Assembly (NCBI GenBank): GCA_948857205.1
Contig: CAQPRV010000041.1
Coordinates: 1-64,000 of the forward strand
Source: an uncultured Clostridia bacterium
GTDB taxonomy: Bacteria > Bacillota > Clostridia > TANB77 > CAG-508
DNA: 64,000 nucleotides
Reading direction: 5' to 3'
The position numbers and the translations under genes were made by a program. How positions within the stretch are numbered: the stretch's first letter is position 1; each line of letters starts with the position of its first letter. The notes beneath the pieces are model-generated. The model did no database searches, was not told where the DNA came from, and worked only from the letters and a program-made list of their open reading frames with translations. This document shows positions 17,876 to 27,897 of this stretch, in pieces.

Positions 17876-18010
17876 ATGAAGAGAACATTTCAACCAAAAA
17901 ATAGACAAGAAAAAAGAGAACACGGATTTATGAAAAGAATGAAAACAGCATCAGGAAGAAAAGTATTAAAAGCTAGAAGAGCAAAAGGAAGAAAAAAACT
18001 AAGTGCATAG
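17876..18010 (+). CDS. rpmH: 50S ribosomal protein L34
   Basis: Forty-four basic residues, exact family length, beginning [11 protein letters not shown] and ending GRKKLSA, with the [13 protein letters not shown] core. AGGAGGTG sits eight bases before the ATG. First gene of the conserved rpmH-rnpA-yidD-yidC-jag run. Its CGG trinucleotide straddles CAC GGA and is not in frame. Confidence 0.98.
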   Translation: MKRTFQPKNRQEKREHGFMKRMKTASGRKVLKARRAKGRKKLSA

Positions 18011-18029
18011 GGTATAAAAATAATGTTTT

Positions 18030-18056
18030 AAAGGCCGTAGCAACGAGCCTTTTATA
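18030..18056 (+). terminator. Weak hairpin between rpmH and rnpA
   Basis: AAAGGC / GCCTTT stem with an 11-base loop followed by a short T-rich stretch. Probably an attenuator lowering rnpA relative to rpmH. Confidence 0.45.
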
Positions 18057-18116
18057 CATACTCTATAAAAAAATTTTTCATTAAACATCAAACAATCCTA
18101 TAGAGAGGACAAGATA

Positions 18117-18470
18117 ATGAAAAAAACAAAAACACTAAAAAAAAATTATGAATTTAAATACGTTTTATCAAAAGGAACTTATTACTCAGGAAAGCACATA
18201 GAAACCTTTATAAAAAAAAATAACAAAAACTATAACAACATAGGAATAGCAATTAGTGTAAAGATAGCAAATGCAGTAGTAAGAAATAAAATAAAAAGAC
18301 TAATAAGAGAAAGTTATAAAAATATAGAAAACGAGACAAAAAATGGATATAGTATAGTATTTTTATGGAAAAAGAAAGCAGACATAAAAAATGCAAACTA
18401 TGAAAATGTGGAAAAAGATATAAAAAAAATATTTGATAAAGCAAAAATAATAATAGAGGGAAAAGAATGA
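18117..18470 (+). CDS. rnpA: Ribonuclease P protein component
   Basis: Basic protein subunit that assists the RNase P RNA in 5' tRNA maturation; 117 residues. The RNR motif is seen in AVVRNKIKRLIRESY, and an N-terminal LKKNYEFKYVLSKG is typical. GAGAGGA precedes the ATG. Its last four bases overlap the yidD start (ATGA). Confidence 0.96.
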   Translation: MKKTKTLKKNYEFKYVLSKGTYYSGKHIETFIKKNNKNYNNIGIAISVKIANAVVRNKIKRLIRESYKNIENETKNGYSIVFLWKKKADIKNANYENVEKDIKKIFDKAKIIIEGKE

Positions 18471-18685
18471 AAAAGTTACTAATATCCTTAATTGAAATAT
18501 ATCAAAAAAATATATCAATATGGATTGAAAGTAAAAATATACATTGCAAATTCTATCCAACCTGTTCAGAATATACAAAACAAGCCATAGAAAAATATGG
18601 AGTAGGGAGAGGTATAGCAAAAGGAATTGCAAGAATAATAAGATGCAATCCTTTCACAAAAGGCGGGTATGATCCGTTAAAATAG
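18467..18685 (+). CDS. yidD: Membrane protein insertion efficiency factor YidD
   Basis: Seventy-two residues with the family core CKFYPTCSEYTKQAI, GVGRGIAKGIARIIRCNPF and GGYDPL. It acts beside YidC at the membrane. Start overlaps rnpA by four bases, implying translational coupling, and yidC follows after 20 bases. Confidence 0.95.
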   Translation: MKKLLISLIEIYQKNISIWIESKNIHCKFYPTCSEYTKQAIEKYGVGRGIAKGIARIIRCNPFTKGGYDPLK

Positions 18686-18705
18686 ATTTAGGAGGAACAA
18701 AATAA

Positions 18706-19587
18706 ATGTTTCAATTTTTGGCAAACATTTTTGGATACTTATTAGAATTACTATACAATCTAGTTAACAACTATGGTATAGCCATAATATTATTCACAGT
18801 AATAATAAAATTATTATTATTACCATTATCAATAAAACAACAAAGAACAACTAAAAAAAGTGCAGAATTGCAAGAAAAGATGAAAGCAATACAGTTCAAA
18901 TATAAAAATGATCCAGAAAAAATGAATCAAGAAGTAATGAGCTTATATAAATCAGAAAATATGAGTCCATTAAGTGGATGTCTAACAGCAATAATACAAT
19001 TTTTATTGTTACTATCAATATTTTATTTAGTTAGAAGTCCATTAACCTATATGGAGAAAATACCAGTAGATAACATAAACAACTATGTATCACAACTACA
19101 AGAAGAAGGACAAACAGTAAGTAATGTTTATCCTGAGATTTACTTAATAAGAGAATATGGAAAATTAAAAGAAAAAAATCCAGAAGATCCTAATATAGAA
19201 AAAATAAACATTAAAATGAACTTTTTTGGCTTAGATTTAAGCAAAATACCACAACAAAACATGGGAGATTTCACAGTATATATAATTCCAGTTTTATATA
19301 TAATATCATCCTTTGTATCAATAAAAATGACTACAAAACAACAAGAAAAAGTTAGAAAAGAAAGCAAGAAATCAGTAATAGACGCAGAAACAGGAGAAGA
19401 AGTAAAAGAAGGAAATAATGAAATGGATGCAGTAATGCAAACAAATAAAATGATGTCTTGGATGATGCCAATAATGTCTATTTCAATTGCTTTAGTTGCA
19501 CCTTTAGGCTTAGCTTTATATTGGCTAATAAACAATATACTTATGATAATAGAGAGAACAATATTAGACAAATTCATAAAAGACTAA
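18706..19587 (+). CDS. yidC: Membrane protein insertase YidC/Oxa1 family
   Basis: Inserts proteins into the membrane. The 293-residue protein has an N-terminal hydrophobic helix, then the conserved FTVIIKLLLLPLSIKQQ segment, a cytosolic hairpin of charged helices (KKSAELQEKMKAIQ), PLSGCLTAIIQF, and late membrane segments with APLGLALYWL. The groove residue is Lys (IIKLLLL) in place of the usual Arg. AGGAGG precedes the ATG. Confidence 0.95.
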   Translation: MFQFLANIFGYLLELLYNLVNNYGIAIILFTVIIKLLLLPLSIKQQRTTKKSAELQEKMKAIQFKYKNDPEKMNQEVMSLYKSENMSPLSGCLTAIIQFLLLLSIFYLVRSPLTYMEKIPVDNINNYVSQLQEEGQTVSNVYPEIYLIREYGKLKEKNPEDPNIEKINIKMNFFGLDLSKIPQQNMGDFTVYIIPVLYIISSFVSIKMTTKQQEKVRKESKKSVIDAETGEEVKEGNNEMDAVMQTNKMMSWMMPIMSISIALVAPLGLALYWLINNILMIIERTILDKFIKD

Positions 19588-19600
19588 AGGAGGATATAAA

Positions 19601-20320
19601 ATGGAAAACAAAATTATTGCAGAAGGAAAAACAACTAATGAAGCCATAGAAAATGGACTAAAAATCTTAAAAGTTTCAAAAAACAAAGTAAATATAAAAG
19701 TATTAGAAAATGAAGAAAAAAGAAGTTTCTTTAGTATATTAGCTCCAAGAGTTGTAAAAGTAGAATTAACCTTAAAAGAAACAGAAAACAACGAAACAAA
19801 AAGCGAAAACAAAAACCAGAAAGAAAAGAACATCAAAAATACAATAGAATTAGCAGAAGAAGAACAAACTAAAGCAAAAGAGAATATAGAAGAATTTATA
19901 AAAGTTTTAATTGAAAAATTACCAGAAGATATAAAATATTCTATAAATAGTGACAAAAATGGCCTAAAAGTAGAATTAACAGGAGAAGATATAGGATATT
20001 TAATAGGGTATAGAGGAGAAACCTTATATGCTATTCAAAATATTTTGTCATCAGTAGCTGGAAAAGGGATTAAAAATAGAGTTAGAGTAATTTTAGACAT
20101 TGAAGGATACAAAAATAAAAGAGAGAAAACACTAGAAGATTTAGCAAAAAAAGTTGCATACACTGTAATAAAAAATAAAAAACCTGTAAAATTAGAACCT
20201 ATGACAGCATATGAAAGAAAAATTATTCATAGTATATTACAAGAAAATAATAAGGTTGAAACAAATAGTGTTGGTGAAGAACCACATAGAAGAATTGTAA
20301 TTTCTTTAAAAAATAAGTAA
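19601..20320 (+). CDS. jag: RNA-binding protein Jag/KhpB
   Basis: 239 residues: an N-terminal Jag-N domain (AEGKTTNEAIENGL; RSFFSILAPR), an acidic/lysine linker, a KH domain with GYLIGYRGETL, and a C-terminal R3H domain with GEEPHRRIVI. Known partners are KhpA and cell-division control in other Firmicutes. Thirteen bases after yidC with an AAAGGAGG site. Confidence 0.93.
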   Translation: MENKIIAEGKTTNEAIENGLKILKVSKNKVNIKVLENEEKRSFFSILAPRVVKVELTLKETENNETKSENKNQKEKNIKNTIELAEEEQTKAKENIEEFIKVLIEKLPEDIKYSINSDKNGLKVELTGEDIGYLIGYRGETLYAIQNILSSVAGKGIKNRVRVILDIEGYKNKREKTLEDLAKKVAYTVIKNKKPVKLEPMTAYERKIIHSILQENNKVETNSVGEEPHRRIVISLKNK

Positions 20321-20448
20321 ATATGTATTAAAATCAGAGGTCAAAGGTCGGATTTTACTATTAATGTAATATCTATTTTTGTCTTCTTTTTTTATATAAT
20401 GGAGAGTCATACTTTCATATTGTATAAAAAGCTACAATCTTTCTAATT

Positions 20449-20632
20449 ACTTTACTATATTATATATTTTAAATTAATTATGAATGTAAACGTAAGCATA
20501 GTACAAATTCTTAAGTTAACAGATGGGAGAATCTCAAACTTGCTTTGAGAGGGGCCTATTTGTTAATTATAGAATTTGTATATGATGAAGTGCAACCGAA
20601 TAATTAATTTAAAATATATAATATAGTAAAGT
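20449..20632 (+). ncRNA. Candidate structured RNA or palindromic element, 184 nt, 6S-like outline
   Basis: A perfect 32-bp inverted repeat (20449-20480 with 20601-20632) encloses 120 bases. Inside, ACAAATTCT (20503-20511) pairs exactly with 20571-20579, further imperfect pairing follows, and the tip is CTCAAA (20533-20538) / TTTGAG (20544-20549). Between the outer and inner stems both sides have about 20 unpaired bases, so the outline is closing stem, central bubble, apical stem, as in 6S RNA. No clear promoter was found. A MITE-like palindrome is the alternative. The 20321-20448 part of the spacer shows only AT-rich sequence and a weak AAAATC...GATTTT pair after jag. Confidence 0.45.
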
Positions 20633-20651
20633 AAAATTAAATAACAAAATA

Positions 20652-20689
20652 AAGGAGGGAAAAGATATATAAGTTATATATCGTAAAAT
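20652..20689 (+). promoter_or_regulatory. mnmE leader: distant AAGGAGG and intervening hairpin
   Basis: AAGGAGG (20652-20658) lies 31 bases from the ATG at 20690. Between them GATATATA / TATATATC (20664-20671, 20675-20682) forms a hairpin with a three-base loop; folding it leaves about 12 bases of spacing. Confidence 0.5.
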
Positions 20690-22061
20690 ATGGATACAAT
20701 TGCATCAATATCTACAGCACCACGGAATTGGAGGAATAGGAATAATAAGAATGAGTGGTGAAGATAGTTTTAAAATACTAGAAAAAATCTTCAAGCCAAA
20801 AAACAAACAAAACTTAGAAGAAATAAAAGGATATAGAATAAAATATGGAAACATAGTAGCTTCAGAAAAGGTAATTGATGAAGTATTAGTTTCGTACTTC
20901 AAAGCACCAAAAAGTTACACAACAGAAAATATGTGCGAAATTAATTCACATGGAGGAAATATTATAGTAAAAGAAATATTAGAATTATGCTTAAAAAATG
21001 GTGCAAGACTTGCAGAGCCAGGGGAATTTACAAAAAGAGCCTTTTTAAATGGAAGAATAGACTTATTACAAGCAGAATCAGTAATAGACATAATAAATGC
21101 AAAATCTAAAAAAGAAGTTAGAGAAGGAATAAAACAATTAGAAGGTTATCTTTCAAAAGAAATAAAAGAAATAAAACAAGAAATAATGGATGTAACAATA
21201 AATATGGAAGTGTCTATTGATTATCCAGAATATGATGTAGATGAAGTTACAATAAATCAAATATCTAACATGATAAACAGAGTAGAAATGAAGTTAAGGA
21301 AGTTAGAAGAAAGCTTTGAGAATGGAAAAATAATAAAAGAGGGAATAAAAACAGTAATATTAGGAAAGCCAAATGCAGGTAAATCATCTTTATTAAATGC
21401 TATATTGAAAGAAGAAAGAGCAATTGTAACAGAATATGAAGGAACAACAAGAGATACCATAGAGGAATTTGTTACTATAAAGGGAATCCCCTTGAAACTA
21501 GTAGATACTGCAGGTATAAGAAATGCAAAAGACGAAGTAGAAAAAATAGGAATAAAGAAATCGAAAGAGTTAGCAGAACAAGCAGATTTAATAATAGCAA
21601 TATTTGATAGTTCTAAAGAATTATCAAAAGAAGATATAGAAATTTTAGAAATTTTAAAAAATAAAAAATCTATTATAATTTTAAATAAAATTGATTTAGA
21701 GCCAAAATTAAACGAAGAGACTTTGGAATTAAAAGAATTAAATAAAAAGATTATTAAAATATCAGCCTTAAATAATATAGGAATAGAAGAATTATATGAT
21801 GAAATAGCTAATTTATTTAATTTAAATGAAATAAATTTAGATAATGAAATAGTGATAACAAATTTACGTCATAAAGCTTTAATATCAAAAGCTTTAGAAA
21901 GTATATCAAAAACAAAAGATGCTATAACAAATAATATGCCAATAGACATTATATCAATATTTATAAAAGATATTTTAGAGAATTTATCAAATATTACAGG
22001 AGAAATAGTAAGTGAAGATATAATTGATGAAATTTTTGCTAAATTCTGTTTAGGAAAATGA
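20690..22061 (+). CDS. mnmE: tRNA modification GTPase MnmE, read through an in-frame CGG +1 shift at codon 12
   Basis: MnmE with MnmG installs carboxymethylaminomethyl groups on U34 of tRNAs reading NNA/NNG codons. From ATG 20690 the frame reads MDTIASISTAP then CGG; skipping the C gives GIGGIGIIRMSG, aligning with the E. coli start NDTIVAQATPPGRGG without a gap. Without the shift the frame ends soon after; a TTG at 20700 in the second frame gives an unconvincing N-terminus. The joined product is about 456 residues, the family length. The G domain has GKPNAGKSS, DTAGIR and NKID, and the C-terminus ends in the conserved FAKFCLGK. The rest of the gene is intact over 450 codons, which argues against pseudogene decay. 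Confidence 0.88.
20723..20725 (+). other. In-frame CGG, +1 shift site 4 (mnmE codon 12)
   Basis: Codons GCA CCA CGG AAT in the initiating frame; skipping C gives CCA GGA ATT GGA GGA, restoring the conserved Pro-Gly-x-Gly-Gly of MnmE. Confidence 0.75.
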
Positions 22062-22408
22062 TAAATTAGCACGAGAATCGAAAATAAGCAATTTTATAAT
22101 ATTAGGAATATAATTTCATATAAGAAAAATAAAATTCATAAAATAAGGAATTTGAAAGGTAAGATATAAAAAACTAAAAAATAGATTTAAAAGTGTAAAA
22201 AACAATAATTTACATAACAACAAAAACTAAAAAGTAAAATTAAACGTAATTTAAAAATAAAACACTTAAGGGCTAAATTTAGCTTATATCACCTGTAAAG
22301 TGATTATTTTAAATGAAACTTAAAAGTAAATATATATATATATTACAAAAAAACACTAATTCTTGTTTCACGAGGAAAAGTAAAAAACAAAAAAAGAGGG
22401 AGAAAAAA
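22062..22408 (+). other. AT-rich spacer before mnmG
   Basis: No gene. A GCTAAATTTAGC palindrome lies near 22273 and a GAGGGAG ribosome site near 22396-22402. No clear promoter. Confidence 0.5.
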
Positions 22409-24301
22409 ATGAGTTATTATGCAGGAGAATATGATATAGCTGTAGTTGGAGCAGGACATGCAGGATGTGAAGCTGCTTTGGCAGCTGCAAGGTTAGGAAT
22501 GAAAACTTTAATATTTTCTATTAGTTTAGAAGCTATAGCAAATATGCCATGTAATCCACATATTGGAGGAAGTTCAAAAGGACATTTAGTTAGAGAAATT
22601 GACGCCTTAGGTGGAGAAATGGGAAAGAATATTGATAAGACTATGATACAAATAAAAATGTTAAATACTTCAAAGGGTCCAGCAGTACATTCTTTACGAG
22701 CACAAGCAGATAGAAAAAGATATCAAGCAGAAATGAAACATACCTTAGAAAAACAAAAAAATCTTGAAGTAAAACAAGGAGAAATTGTAAATGTAGAAGT
22801 CAAAGATGGAAAAATTGTTTCAATAGAAACAGATGTAGGAGCAATATATAAAGTTAAAGCAGTAATATTAGCTACAGGTACATACTTAAAGGGGAAAATA
22901 TTTATAGGGGACTATTCGAAAGAAAGTGGACCAGATGGAGTAGCAGCTGCAAATCAACTATCAAATTGTTTGAAAAATATAGGAATAGACTTAGTTAGAT
23001 TTAAAACAGGAACACCAGCAAGAATAAATAAAAAAAGCATAGATTTTACAAAAATGGAAGTTCAAAAGGGAGACAAGGGGATAGAAGCCTTTTCTTTTGA
23101 AAATGAACCAAAAGAATTTGAACAAGTAAATTGTTACTTAACTTATACAAATGAAAATACTCATAAAATAATTAAGGAAAACTTACACAGATCACCATTA
23201 TATGCGGGTGTTATTGAAGGAACAGGACCAAGATATTGTCCGTCAATTGAAGATAAAGTAGTTAGATTTAGTGACAAGCCTAGACATCAAGCCTTTGTTG
23301 AACCAGTTGGATTAGATACAGAAGAAATGTATATACAAGGAATGAGCTCGTCTTTACCAGAAGATGTACAAATAGCATTATATCACACAATACCTGGACT
23401 AGAAAAGGCAGAATTTACAAGACCAGCCTATGCAATAGAATATGATTGTATAGATCCATCAAACTTAAAATTATCTTTAGAATATAGAGGAATAGAAGGT
23501 TTATTTATGGCAGGTCAAATAAATGGAACTTCTGGATATGAAGAAGCTGCATGTCAGGGATTAATGGCAGGAATAAATGCAACACAAAAAATAAAAGGAA
23601 AAGAACCAATAATTTTAGACAGAACACAAGGCTATATAGGTGTACTAATTGATGATATTGTTACTAAAGGAACAAAGGAGCCATATAGAATGATGACTTC
23701 AAGAGCAGAATATAGATTATTATTAAGACAAGACAATGCAGATTTAAGACTAACAAAAATAGGGTATGAAGTAGGCTTAATAACCAAAGAAAGATATGAA
23801 AAATTTATAACAAAAAAAGAAAATATAGAAAAAGAAATAAAAAGACTTAAAGAATTGACTGTTAAACCAACAAAAGAGGTGAATGAATTACTTAAAAAAT
23901 ATGGAACCTCAGAACTAACTACAGGAACTAAAATGTCTGAACTATTAAAAAGAACAGAATTAGATTATAATAAACTTGAAGAAATAGACAAAGAAAGACC
24001 AAAACTTAGTAGACAAGAAAGAGAAGAAGTGCAAATACAAATAAAATATGAGGGATATATAAAGTTGCAAGAGGAACAAGTAGAGAAATTTAAAAAACTT
24101 GAGAAGAAAGTATTACCAGAAGATATAGATTACGAAAATTTAAAAGGGATATGTTTAGAAGCAAGACAAAAACTTAATAAATATAAACCACACTCAATTG
24201 GTCAAGCATCAAGAATATCGGGAGTTTCTCCAGCAGACATATCAGTACTATTAGTATATTTGCAACAAATAAATCAGGAAAGAAAAAAGGTTGAAAAATA
24301 A
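22409..24301 (+). CDS. mnmG: tRNA U34 carboxymethylaminomethyl modification enzyme MnmG (GidA)
   Basis: FAD-dependent partner of MnmE. ATG 22409 follows GAGGGAG; an earlier in-frame ATG at 22313 gives a lysine-rich unconserved extension. With this start it has 630 residues, the typical length. The FAD-binding [12 protein letters not shown] is at about residues 14-25, with CNPxIGGSxKGHL ([13 protein letters not shown]), [11 protein letters not shown], and [18 protein letters not shown] further on. The conserved Arg of LRAQAD is encoded CGA, evidence that CGA is a sense Arg codon here. Its CGG trinucleotides (GCG GGT, TCG GGA) straddle codons. Confidence 0.97.
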   Translation: MSYYAGEYDIAVVGAGHAGCEAALAAARLGMKTLIFSISLEAIANMPCNPHIGGSSKGHLVREIDALGGEMGKNIDKTMIQIKMLNTSKGPAVHSLRAQADRKRYQAEMKHTLEKQKNLEVKQGEIVNVEVKDGKIVSIETDVGAIYKVKAVILATGTYLKGKIFIGDYSKESGPDGVAAANQLSNCLKNIGIDLVRFKTGTPARINKKSIDFTKMEVQKGDKGIEAFSFENEPKEFEQVNCYLTYTNENTHKIIKENLHRSPLYAGVIEGTGPRYCPSIEDKVVRFSDKPRHQAFVEPVGLDTEEMYIQGMSSSLPEDVQIALYHTIPGLEKAEFTRPAYAIEYDCIDPSNLKLSLEYRGIEGLFMAGQINGTSGYEEAACQGLMAGINATQKIKGKEPIILDRTQGYIGVLIDDIVTKGTKEPYRMMTSRAEYRLLLRQDNADLRLTKIGYEVGLITKERYEKFITKKENIEKEIKRLKELTVKPTKEVNELLKKYGTSELTTGTKMSELLKRTELDYNKLEEIDKERPKLSRQEREEVQIQIKYEGYIKLQEEQVEKFKKLEKKVLPEDIDYENLKGICLEARQKLNKYKPHSIGQASRISGVSPADISVLLVYLQQINQERKKVEK

Positions 24302-24374
24302 TTATAATTTTGGTGTCATTATACTGCATTTAAAATTTAATTCTTTTCGAACCACATTTGTACCTTAGGAAGGA

Positions 24375-25112
24375 ATGAAATTAAAGATGGATAAAGAAGA
24401 ATTTGAAAATATCTTAAAAAAAACTTCAAAAGAAATAAATATAGAGCTAAAAAAGGAACAAATAGAAAAATTTTTTCAATATATGAAATTATTATTAGAA
24501 TGGAATGAAAAAATAAACTTAACAACAATAACAGATCCAAAAGATATAATATTAAAACACTTTATAGACTCGTTAACAATACAAAAGTATATAAAAGAAA
24601 ATTCATATTTAGTAGATGTTGGCACAGGAGCAGGATTTCCAGGCATACCTCTGAAAATATATAGAAAAGATATAAAAGTAGTGTTATTAGATTCTTTAAA
24701 TAAAAGAATAAACTTCTTAAACGAAGTATGTAAAGAGTTAGAACTAGAAAATATAAGTGCTATACATTCAAGAGCAGAAGAATTTGCTAAAAATAAAAAA
24801 TATAGAGAAAAATTTAATGTTGTTACCTCTAGAGCAGTAGCCAATTTAAGTACTTTAACTGAATATATGTTACCTTTAACAAAAATAGGAGGTATATGTA
24901 TCTGTATGAAAGGAAAAGAGATAGAAGAAGAATTAAAGGATGCCAAAAAAGCTATTTGTGTTTTAGGAGGAACAGTAAAAGAAAAAAGAGAATTTTTTCT
25001 AAAGGGTGAAGAAAGAATATCAAGAAATATTATCTTATTAGAAAAGATAAAAACCACCCCTTCTAAATATCCTAGAAAAGCAGGAATGCCAAGTAAAGAA
25101 CCATTAAAATGA
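24375..25112 (+). CDS. rsmG: 16S rRNA (guanine527-N7)-methyltransferase RsmG
   Basis: SAM-dependent methyltransferase of about 240 residues. Motif I is DVGTGAGFPGIPL, preceded by LKHFIDSL, with VTSRAVANLSTL and GGICICMKG later, all RsmG features. ATG 24375 directly abuts AGGAAGG and ATG 24387 is 13 bases from it; neither spacing is ideal, so the exact start is uncertain. The stop codon falls inside the left arm of an inverted-repeat element. Confidence 0.94.
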   Translation: MKLKMDKEEFENILKKTSKEINIELKKEQIEKFFQYMKLLLEWNEKINLTTITDPKDIILKHFIDSLTIQKYIKENSYLVDVGTGAGFPGIPLKIYRKDIKVVLLDSLNKRINFLNEVCKELELENISAIHSRAEEFAKNKKYREKFNVVTSRAVANLSTLTEYMLPLTKIGGICICMKGKEIEEELKDAKKAICVLGGTVKEKREFFLKGEERISRNIILLEKIKTTPSKYPRKAGMPSKEPLK

Positions 25113-25594
25113 TTTTAGGGACGGAGGAAAAAATCATTATATGTTAATTATTTTTATAGATTTTTTTATATTTAATAATTTAACAAAGTTGATACCTTAT
25201 AAAGAAATTATTATGAGGTATCAATTTTATTATATAATAAGAAGGTCATGCTAACTTGCTTGCTATATAAAATATTTCTATATAAAAGTATTTTAATAGG
25301 TTAAGAATTTTAGTAGACTTAATAAATATTAATTTAAAGATAAATGCATAAATTTGCCCTGTTCTAAACTTAAAAGATTGAAAGAAATTTTAATATTATT
25401 CTATGATCTAATTCAAGCATAAAGAAAATATAATAAACTAAATCCAACACATTTTACCTATTACTTCTAGTGATTTTCAAATAGTATTAAAATATAAAAG
25501 CATAATATAGCTATTTTTACTATAAACTATTTCCACAAGAACTGTTTAATTTAATAAAAAGCCATGATTTTTTCCTCCGTCCCCAAAATCATTT
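25107..25594. repeat. GGGGACGG-family inverted-repeat element A
   Basis: Left arm 25107-25138 (core TTAGGGACGGAGGAAAAAAT) and right arm 25564-25594 (core TTTTTTCCTCCGTCCCCAAA) are near-complementary and enclose about 425 bases without a gene. The family recurs at 45.2, 46.1, 49.7 and 53.2 kb. Confidence 0.75.
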
Positions 25595-25611
25595 AAAAAT
25601 TTAAAAGCGTA

Positions 25612-25640
25612 TTGACTTTTTCGAAATATTTTTATATTAT
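25612..25640 (+). promoter_or_regulatory. soj-spo0J promoter
   Basis: TTGACT at 25612-25617, 17 bases, TATTAT at 25635-25640, about 60 bases before the soj start. Confidence 0.6.
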
Positions 25641-25701
25641 ATGTATATATGAAAGAAAGTAACTAATGAGTAAAAAATAACCAAAAATGGAGGCAATTAA
25701 A

Positions 25702-26490
25702 TTGGGAAAAATAATATCAGTAGCTAATCAAAAAGGTGGTGTTGGTAAAACAACAACAACTGTAAATTTATGTACAATACTAGCAAAAAAGAATAAAAGA
25801 GTTCTATTAATAGATGCAGATCCACAGGGGAATGCAACAAGTGGTTTAGGAGTAGAAAAGGAAGTTGAAATTTCTACCTATGACATTTTAGTTAATGATA
25901 TTGAAATTAAAGATGCAATACAATTGACGTCAATAAGAAATTTAGAAATATGTCCTGCAAATATGAATTTGGCTGGAGCAGAAGTAGAATTAGTATCTAT
26001 GATGTCTAGAGAACAAAGATTAAAAGAGAAATTAGAAAAAGTAAAAGAAAATTATGAATATATATTTATAGATTGTCCACCATCCTTAGGATTAATTACA
26101 CTAAATTCCTTTACAGCATCTGAAAGTGTATTAATACCAGTACAATGCGAATATTTTGCATTAGAAGGTTTAGGACAATTATTAAATACAATTAATTTAG
26201 TAAAAAAACATCTAAACAAAGAAATACAAATAGAAGGTGCTTTATTAACAATGTATGATATAAGAACAAACCTTTCTAATCAAGTTGTAAAAGAAGTAAA
26301 AAAATACTTTGGAGACAAAGTATACAAAACAGTTATACCAAGAAATGTAAAATTAAGTGAAGCACCAAGCTATGGAATGCCTATTACAGAGTATGATTCA
26401 AGGTCAAAAGGTGCAAAGAGTTACATTAAATTTGCAAAAGAATTTCAAAAAATAAATGATGAAGAGAAGAAATTAAAACACATAAACTAA
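25702..26490 (+). CDS. soj: Chromosome-partitioning ATPase Soj/ParA
   Basis: 262 residues from TTG 25702, eight bases after GGAGG; an ATG at 25687 overlaps that ribosome site and is unlikely. The deviant Walker A KGGVGKTTT is near residue 11, DADPQGNAT near 40 and the IDCPPSLGLIT Walker B near 115. Works with ParB on origin-proximal parS sites and influences DnaA. Followed by spo0J after 14 bases. Confidence 0.96.
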   Translation: MGKIISVANQKGGVGKTTTTVNLCTILAKKNKRVLLIDADPQGNATSGLGVEKEVEISTYDILVNDIEIKDAIQLTSIRNLEICPANMNLAGAEVELVSMMSREQRLKEKLEKVKENYEYIFIDCPPSLGLITLNSFTASESVLIPVQCEYFALEGLGQLLNTINLVKKHLNKEIQIEGALLTMYDIRTNLSNQVVKEVKKYFGDKVYKTVIPRNVKLSEAPSYGMPITEYDSRSKGAKSYIKFAKEFQKINDEEKKLKHIN

Positions 26491-26504
26491 AAGGAGGAAT
26501 ATAA

Positions 26505-27344
26505 ATGGCAAAAATGACTGGATTAGGAAAAGGATTAGATGCTTTATTTGGACAACCAACAGAGGAAGAAGAGATAAAAGAAAATGATATATTAAAGAAT
26601 TTAAAAATAACAGAAGTAGAACCAAATAGAGATCAACCAAGAAAAAACTTTGACCAAGAAGCTTTAGAAGAATTAGCACAATCAATTAAAGAATATGGTT
26701 TAATACAACCTATAATAGTAACAAAAAAGGATGGATATTATAGTATAGTTGCAGGTGAAAGAAGATGGAGAGCTTCAAAAATTGCTGGGCTTAAAGAAAT
26801 ACCAGCAATAATAAGAGAAGATGATGAAAAAATAAATTCAGAAATATCACTAATAGAAAATATGCAAAGAGAAGACTTAAATCCATATGAAAAAGCTTTA
26901 GGAATAAGAACACTAATAGACAATTATGGATTTTCACAGGAAGAAGTTGCAAGAAAACTAGGAAAAGGAAGAAGCACAATTGCAAATTGGGTAAGAGTAT
27001 TAAATTTAGATCCACGAGTATTAGAAATGGCAAAACAAGGAAAGTTAACAGAAGGTCATTGTAAAGCACTACTTGCAATAACTGAACCAGAAAAACAATA
27101 TCAAACTGCAATACAGATGTTAGAAAGAGGAGAGACAGTAAGACAAGTAGAAAAAAAATCAAAATTAAAAGAAACAAAAGAAGAGCAAACAAGAAATCAT
27201 ATATTATATAAAAGTATAGAAGATAATTTTCAAAGTTTTTTTGGAACAAAAGTAAAATTAGATGCTGGAAAACGTAGAGGAAAAATTATTATAGAATATA
27301 CTTCAAATGATGATTTAGAGAGAATTTTAGGATTAATTAAATAA
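26505..27344 (+). CDS. spo0J: Chromosome-partitioning protein Spo0J/ParB
   Basis: 279 residues. N-terminal GLGKGLDALFG motif contacts ParA; the CTPase/ParB fold shows NRDQPRKNF, AGERRWRA and ENMQREDLNPYEKA; a helix-turn-helix (SQEEVARKLGKGRSTIANWVR) binds parS; the C-terminus dimerises. AAAGGAGG precedes the ATG. Part of the soj operon. Confidence 0.96.
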   Translation: MAKMTGLGKGLDALFGQPTEEEEIKENDILKNLKITEVEPNRDQPRKNFDQEALEELAQSIKEYGLIQPIIVTKKDGYYSIVAGERRWRASKIAGLKEIPAIIREDDEKINSEISLIENMQREDLNPYEKALGIRTLIDNYGFSQEEVARKLGKGRSTIANWVRVLNLDPRVLEMAKQGKLTEGHCKALLAITEPEKQYQTAIQMLERGETVRQVEKKSKLKETKEEQTRNHILYKSIEDNFQSFFGTKVKLDAGKRRGKIIIEYTSNDDLERILGLIK

Positions 27345-27366
27345 TTTAGTAGGAGAAGGATATATT

Positions 27367-27876
27367 ATGGAAGATTTATTAGAAATATTAAAATCAGATA
27401 ACTTTTTGTTAATTTTATTTTGTTTAAATATAGTATTATTATTAATTTGTTTATTTAATATAATAAGTTATTCAAGATTAAATAAAAAATATAAAAACTT
27501 TATGAAAAAATTGGGTGAAGGAAAAAATATAGAAGAAGATTTAGAAAATTATATGTATCAAGTTAGAAAAGTAGAGGAAAAGAATGCAGAAATTGCAAAT
27601 GATGTACATAATATAAAAAATGATTTAATAACTTGCATTAAAAAGGTTGGAGTAGTTAGATATAGTGCTTATGAAAATATGGGTAGTGACTTAAGTTTTA
27701 CACTAGCTTTATTAAATGAAGAAAATACTGGTGTTATATTAAATGGAATATATTCGAGAGAAATGTCAAATATTTATGCAAAACCAGTAGAAAAAGGAAA
27801 TTCAACTTATACTTTATCAAAAGAAGAAAACGAAGCAATTACTAAGGCTGTAAATATATACAAAAAACAAAAATAA
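27367..27876 (+). CDS. DUF4446-family membrane-anchored protein
   Basis: 169 residues: one N-terminal membrane helix (LLILFCLNIVLLLICLFNI), a charged coiled linker, and a C-terminal domain with VGVVRYSAYENMGSDLSFTLALL and NGIYSREMSNIYAKPV, which is the DUF4446 hallmark. Members commonly follow spo0J in Clostridia. No function is known. Confidence 0.88.
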   Translation: MEDLLEILKSDNFLLILFCLNIVLLLICLFNIISYSRLNKKYKNFMKKLGEGKNIEEDLENYMYQVRKVEEKNAEIANDVHNIKNDLITCIKKVGVVRYSAYENMGSDLSFTLALLNEENTGVILNGIYSREMSNIYAKPVEKGNSTYTLSKEENEAITKAVNIYKKQK

Positions 27877-27897
27877 GTTTTCATAAGGAGATAAATT

